Below, one piece after another: positions 5,831 to 7,178 of a stretch of 7,178 nucleotides of DNA; position 1 is the stretch's first letter, and every line of letters begins with the position of its first letter. Source of the stretch: Kiritimatiellia bacterium (lineage in GTDB: Bacteria > Verrucomicrobiota > Kiritimatiellia > RFP12 > DVOR01); NCBI GenBank assembly GCA_017548245.1, contig JAFYMU010000031.1, positions 1 to 7,178 on the forward strand, read 5' to 3'. The position numbers and the translations under genes were made by a program. The notes beneath the pieces were generated by a model. The model searched no databases. It saw nothing but the letters and a program-made list of their open reading frames with translations, and had not been told where the DNA came from.

Positions 5831-7178
5831 ACCGATTAACGCCTGCGAAATGGCGTTCGCAACCGTGCAACAGAGGGGGGATTTACCCTTTTCTGAGCGC
5901 GCGTTATCGGTTGATGTGCAGGCGTCCGAACGGTTTACGGCCTTGTTGGAAGAGGGGAATGCCCTGACAAAGGAGGCGTTGGACGTTTGCGAACGCCTCA
6001 TCTTGCGTTCCGAAACGGCCCACGAAAACCCGCTTTCTGACACAACGCCCATCTTCACGAAACCCGCCACGCCCCACACAAGGACGGCCGAACAACCGCT
6101 TTCCACGTGGACGCCGACCGATTTCCCCAAGCACGCGGAAGGGGGCGAACCCCCAACAGCCCTCCGTGAACAACCCGATCCTGTGCGCATTCAAGCCTCT
6201 GCTAAGGAAATGGCTTACGCACCGGTTCCAGAGATGTCTCAGCCAACGACCGAACGCCTAACGCAGACCACGGTGGGTCGTGTGAATCTTCCGCAACCTC
6301 CCGTGGCGAAGCCAGAAGAGCAGGGGATTGCGCCCGAACGTGTCGTCGCCTTTGGTACAACGCCTGTCCAACGTTCTCGTCAACCGATTTCCATCAAGCC
6401 CCAACCGCGTGGCCGTGAAACTACACCTGCGGTTTCGGCTCATCCCCGTTCTGAATTCCAACCCACCTTTGCCCCCTCTGCGTTCGTCCCGGTGGCAAGC
6501 CCAACCCCTTTGCAGACGGTCGGCGAGGTTGTGCAGTATCCAACGGTGGAAACACCGCTTGCACAAGTGGTCATTTTAGAGGCTCGTCCTGTTGAAAAAA
6601 CGCAACCGCACGCGATGGAAACCACGCGTGTAGTGTTCGAAGAGCTTACTCAAACCGAATCCCCAACGTCCCCCGTGATTACCGAAGAAGCGCCGATTGA
6701 AACGCCAATAAGTGTGGGACGCCCCTCTCGTCCAATGCCTTCACAGCCTTCGCACATGGCATTGCCTGTTGAGCAAAAGGCGACGTTGGAACAATCCGCC
6801 TTGCCTTCGGTGCCGCCTCAGGTTGCACGTCCTGTTCGCGAGGTGGTCACTCCGATTGCACCTGAAACCGTTGTGGCACCGCAGACAACTGTCGGCGCAT
6901 CGCCGCGTCCGATGCCTGCGGAGCCCTTGCAGGAGGCGTTGCCTGTTGAACCGATGGTCAAGCCGACTCCGACGTTCTCTACTCAGGGTTCGGTGTCGCC
7001 GCAGGTTGCACGTCCAGTGCGCGAGGAGGTAATGCCGATTGCACCTGAAACCGCTGTGGCACCGCAGACAACTGTCGGTGTATCGCCGCGTTCGATGCCT
7101 GCGGAGCCCTTGCAGGAGGCGATGCCTGTTGAACCGATGGCCAATCCGACTCCGACGATCTCTACTCAGGGTTCGGTG
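5805..7178 (+). CDS. sctP: SctP, needle-length ruler / substrate-specificity switch protein (5' part)
   Basis: An open frame runs from ATG 5805 through the window end (458 codons, no stop). AAGG (5795-5798) lies 6 bases upstream; ATG 5808 is an equally usable start. It overlaps sctO by 26 bases in another frame. SctP (YscP/PscP) is secreted while the needle grows, measures its length, and then switches SctU from needle and rod export to translocators. The N-terminus has ASERFTALLEEG (about residues 43-54). The rest is Pro-, Thr-, Glu- and Val-rich, low in aromatic residues, and expected to be extended, as rulers are. From about residue 335 two near-identical 61-residue repeats occur and a third begins at the window end. 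The C-terminal switch domain, needed to prove the call, lies beyond the window. Position after sctO and composition make the call strong. Confidence 0.85.
   Translation, partial: MMLPLMGIEPINACEMAFATVQQRGDLPFSERALSVDVQASERFTALLEEGNALTKEALDVCERLILRSETAHENPLSDTTPIFTKPATPHTRTAEQPLSTWTPTDFPKHAEGGEPPTALREQPDPVRIQASAKEMAYAPVPEMSQPTTERLTQTTVGRVNLPQPPVAKPEEQGIAPERVVAFGTTPVQRSRQPISIKPQPRGRETTPAVSAHPRSEFQPTFAPSAFVPVASPTPLQTVGEVVQYPTVETPLAQVVILEARPVEKTQPHAMETTRVVFEELTQTESPTSPVITEEAPIETPISVGRPSRPMPSQPSHMALPVEQKATLEQSALPSVPPQVARPVREVVTPIAPETVVAPQTTVGASPRPMPAEPLQEALPVEPMVKPTPTFSTQGSVSPQVARPVREEVMPIAPETAVAPQTTVGVSPRSMPAEPLQEAMPVEPMANPTPTISTQGSV
6630..6806 (+). repeat. Diverged older copy of the SctP repeat
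   Basis: The stretch before unit 1 encodes RPMPSQPSHMALPVEQ (from 6729), which lines up with RPMPAEPLQEALPVEP of unit 1, 177 bases further on. Upstream it has SPVITEEAPIETPISVG, which resembles TPIAPETVVAPQTTVG of the unit. The offset of 59 codons, against 61 for the young units, implies two codons gained or lost. The left boundary is approximate. Confidence 0.5.
6807..7178 (+). repeat. 183-base in-frame tandem repeats in the SctP ruler region
   Basis: Unit 1 spans 6807-6989 and unit 2 spans 6990-7172. The first six bases of a third unit (TCGGTG) follow at 7173-7178. Units 1 and 2 differ at 16 of 183 positions by my count, with no insertions or deletions, and encode 61 residues each with about 10 substitutions. 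Each unit carries PQVARPVRE, PIAPET, VAPQTTVG, MPAEPLQEA and PVEPM in that order. The period is a multiple of three, so copy-number change keeps the frame. How many copies follow cannot be seen. Confidence 0.93.

Noticed and set aside
5087..6190. A 367-codon open frame on the minus strand.
   Set aside because: It lies antisense to the end of sctN, all of sctO and the start of sctP, which have clear family motifs and ribosome-binding sites. The translated minus-strand protein has no recognisable domain, and its openness follows from the codon bias of the plus-strand genes.
6712..7032. A plus-strand frame, very rich in Arg, Leu and Cys, inside the sctP repeats.
   Set aside because: It is an alternative frame of sctP. 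Because the repeat period is divisible by three, every frame repeats and can look open; the sctP frame is the one continuous with a proper start.
6807..7178. The direct repeats as a CRISPR array or mobile-element ends.
   Set aside because: The units are contiguous without unique spacers, are far longer than CRISPR repeats, and are translated in frame as part of sctP.

Overview
The window lies inside a type III secretion system (T3SS, non-flagellar injectisome) locus. All twelve genes found are on the plus strand and tightly packed. A double-membrane (Gram-negative type) bacterium is implied, because the genes include an inner-membrane ring lipoprotein, the inner rod and the needle. Codon use is moderately GC-rich, with frequent TTG Leu and CGT Arg. 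The gene order and the short needle-chaperone genes point to the Ysc family of injectisomes (the Yersinia/Pseudomonas lineage, with similar clusters in chlamydiae and various environmental or gut bacteria). I cannot name the species or phylum from sequence alone.

Layout: the 3' part of sctD (inner-membrane ring, probably cut by the window edge; 1-558), sctE (needle chaperone; 572-784), a 144-base gap with a convincing promoter and a 5'-UTR hairpin (785-928), sctF (needle; 929-1234), sctG (TPR-like needle co-chaperone; 1234-1602), sctI (inner rod; 1599-1979), sctJ (ring lipoprotein; 2029-2613), an extra small TPR-like gene that may be a YscY-type chaperone (2615-2959), a short sctK-like gene (2944-3381), sctL (ATPase stator; 3369-3986), sctN (ATPase; 4004-5335), sctO (ATPase stalk; 5336-5830), and sctP (needle-length ruler; from 5805 and running off the end). 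Most junctions abut or overlap by 1 to 26 bases, so this is one operon with translational coupling. The order combines what Yersinia splits between its D-to-L and N-to-U operons. No sctH and no sctM are present.

How the parts work together: SctD and SctJ build the inner-membrane rings. SctK, SctL, SctN and SctO belong to the cytosolic sorting platform and ATPase. SctE and SctG keep the needle subunit SctF unpolymerised until export. SctI forms the inner rod. SctP measures the growing needle and switches export to later substrates.

Most notable: (1) SctP carries long, near-identical 183-base (61-residue) in-frame tandem repeats that continue past the window end, in the region that would set needle length. 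(2) The needle gene has its own extended -10 promoter, a leader hairpin, the strongest ribosome-binding site of the window and distinct codon use. (3) An extra YscY/SctG-like TPR gene sits between sctJ and sctK. (4) SctJ lacks the C-terminal membrane helix common in the family.
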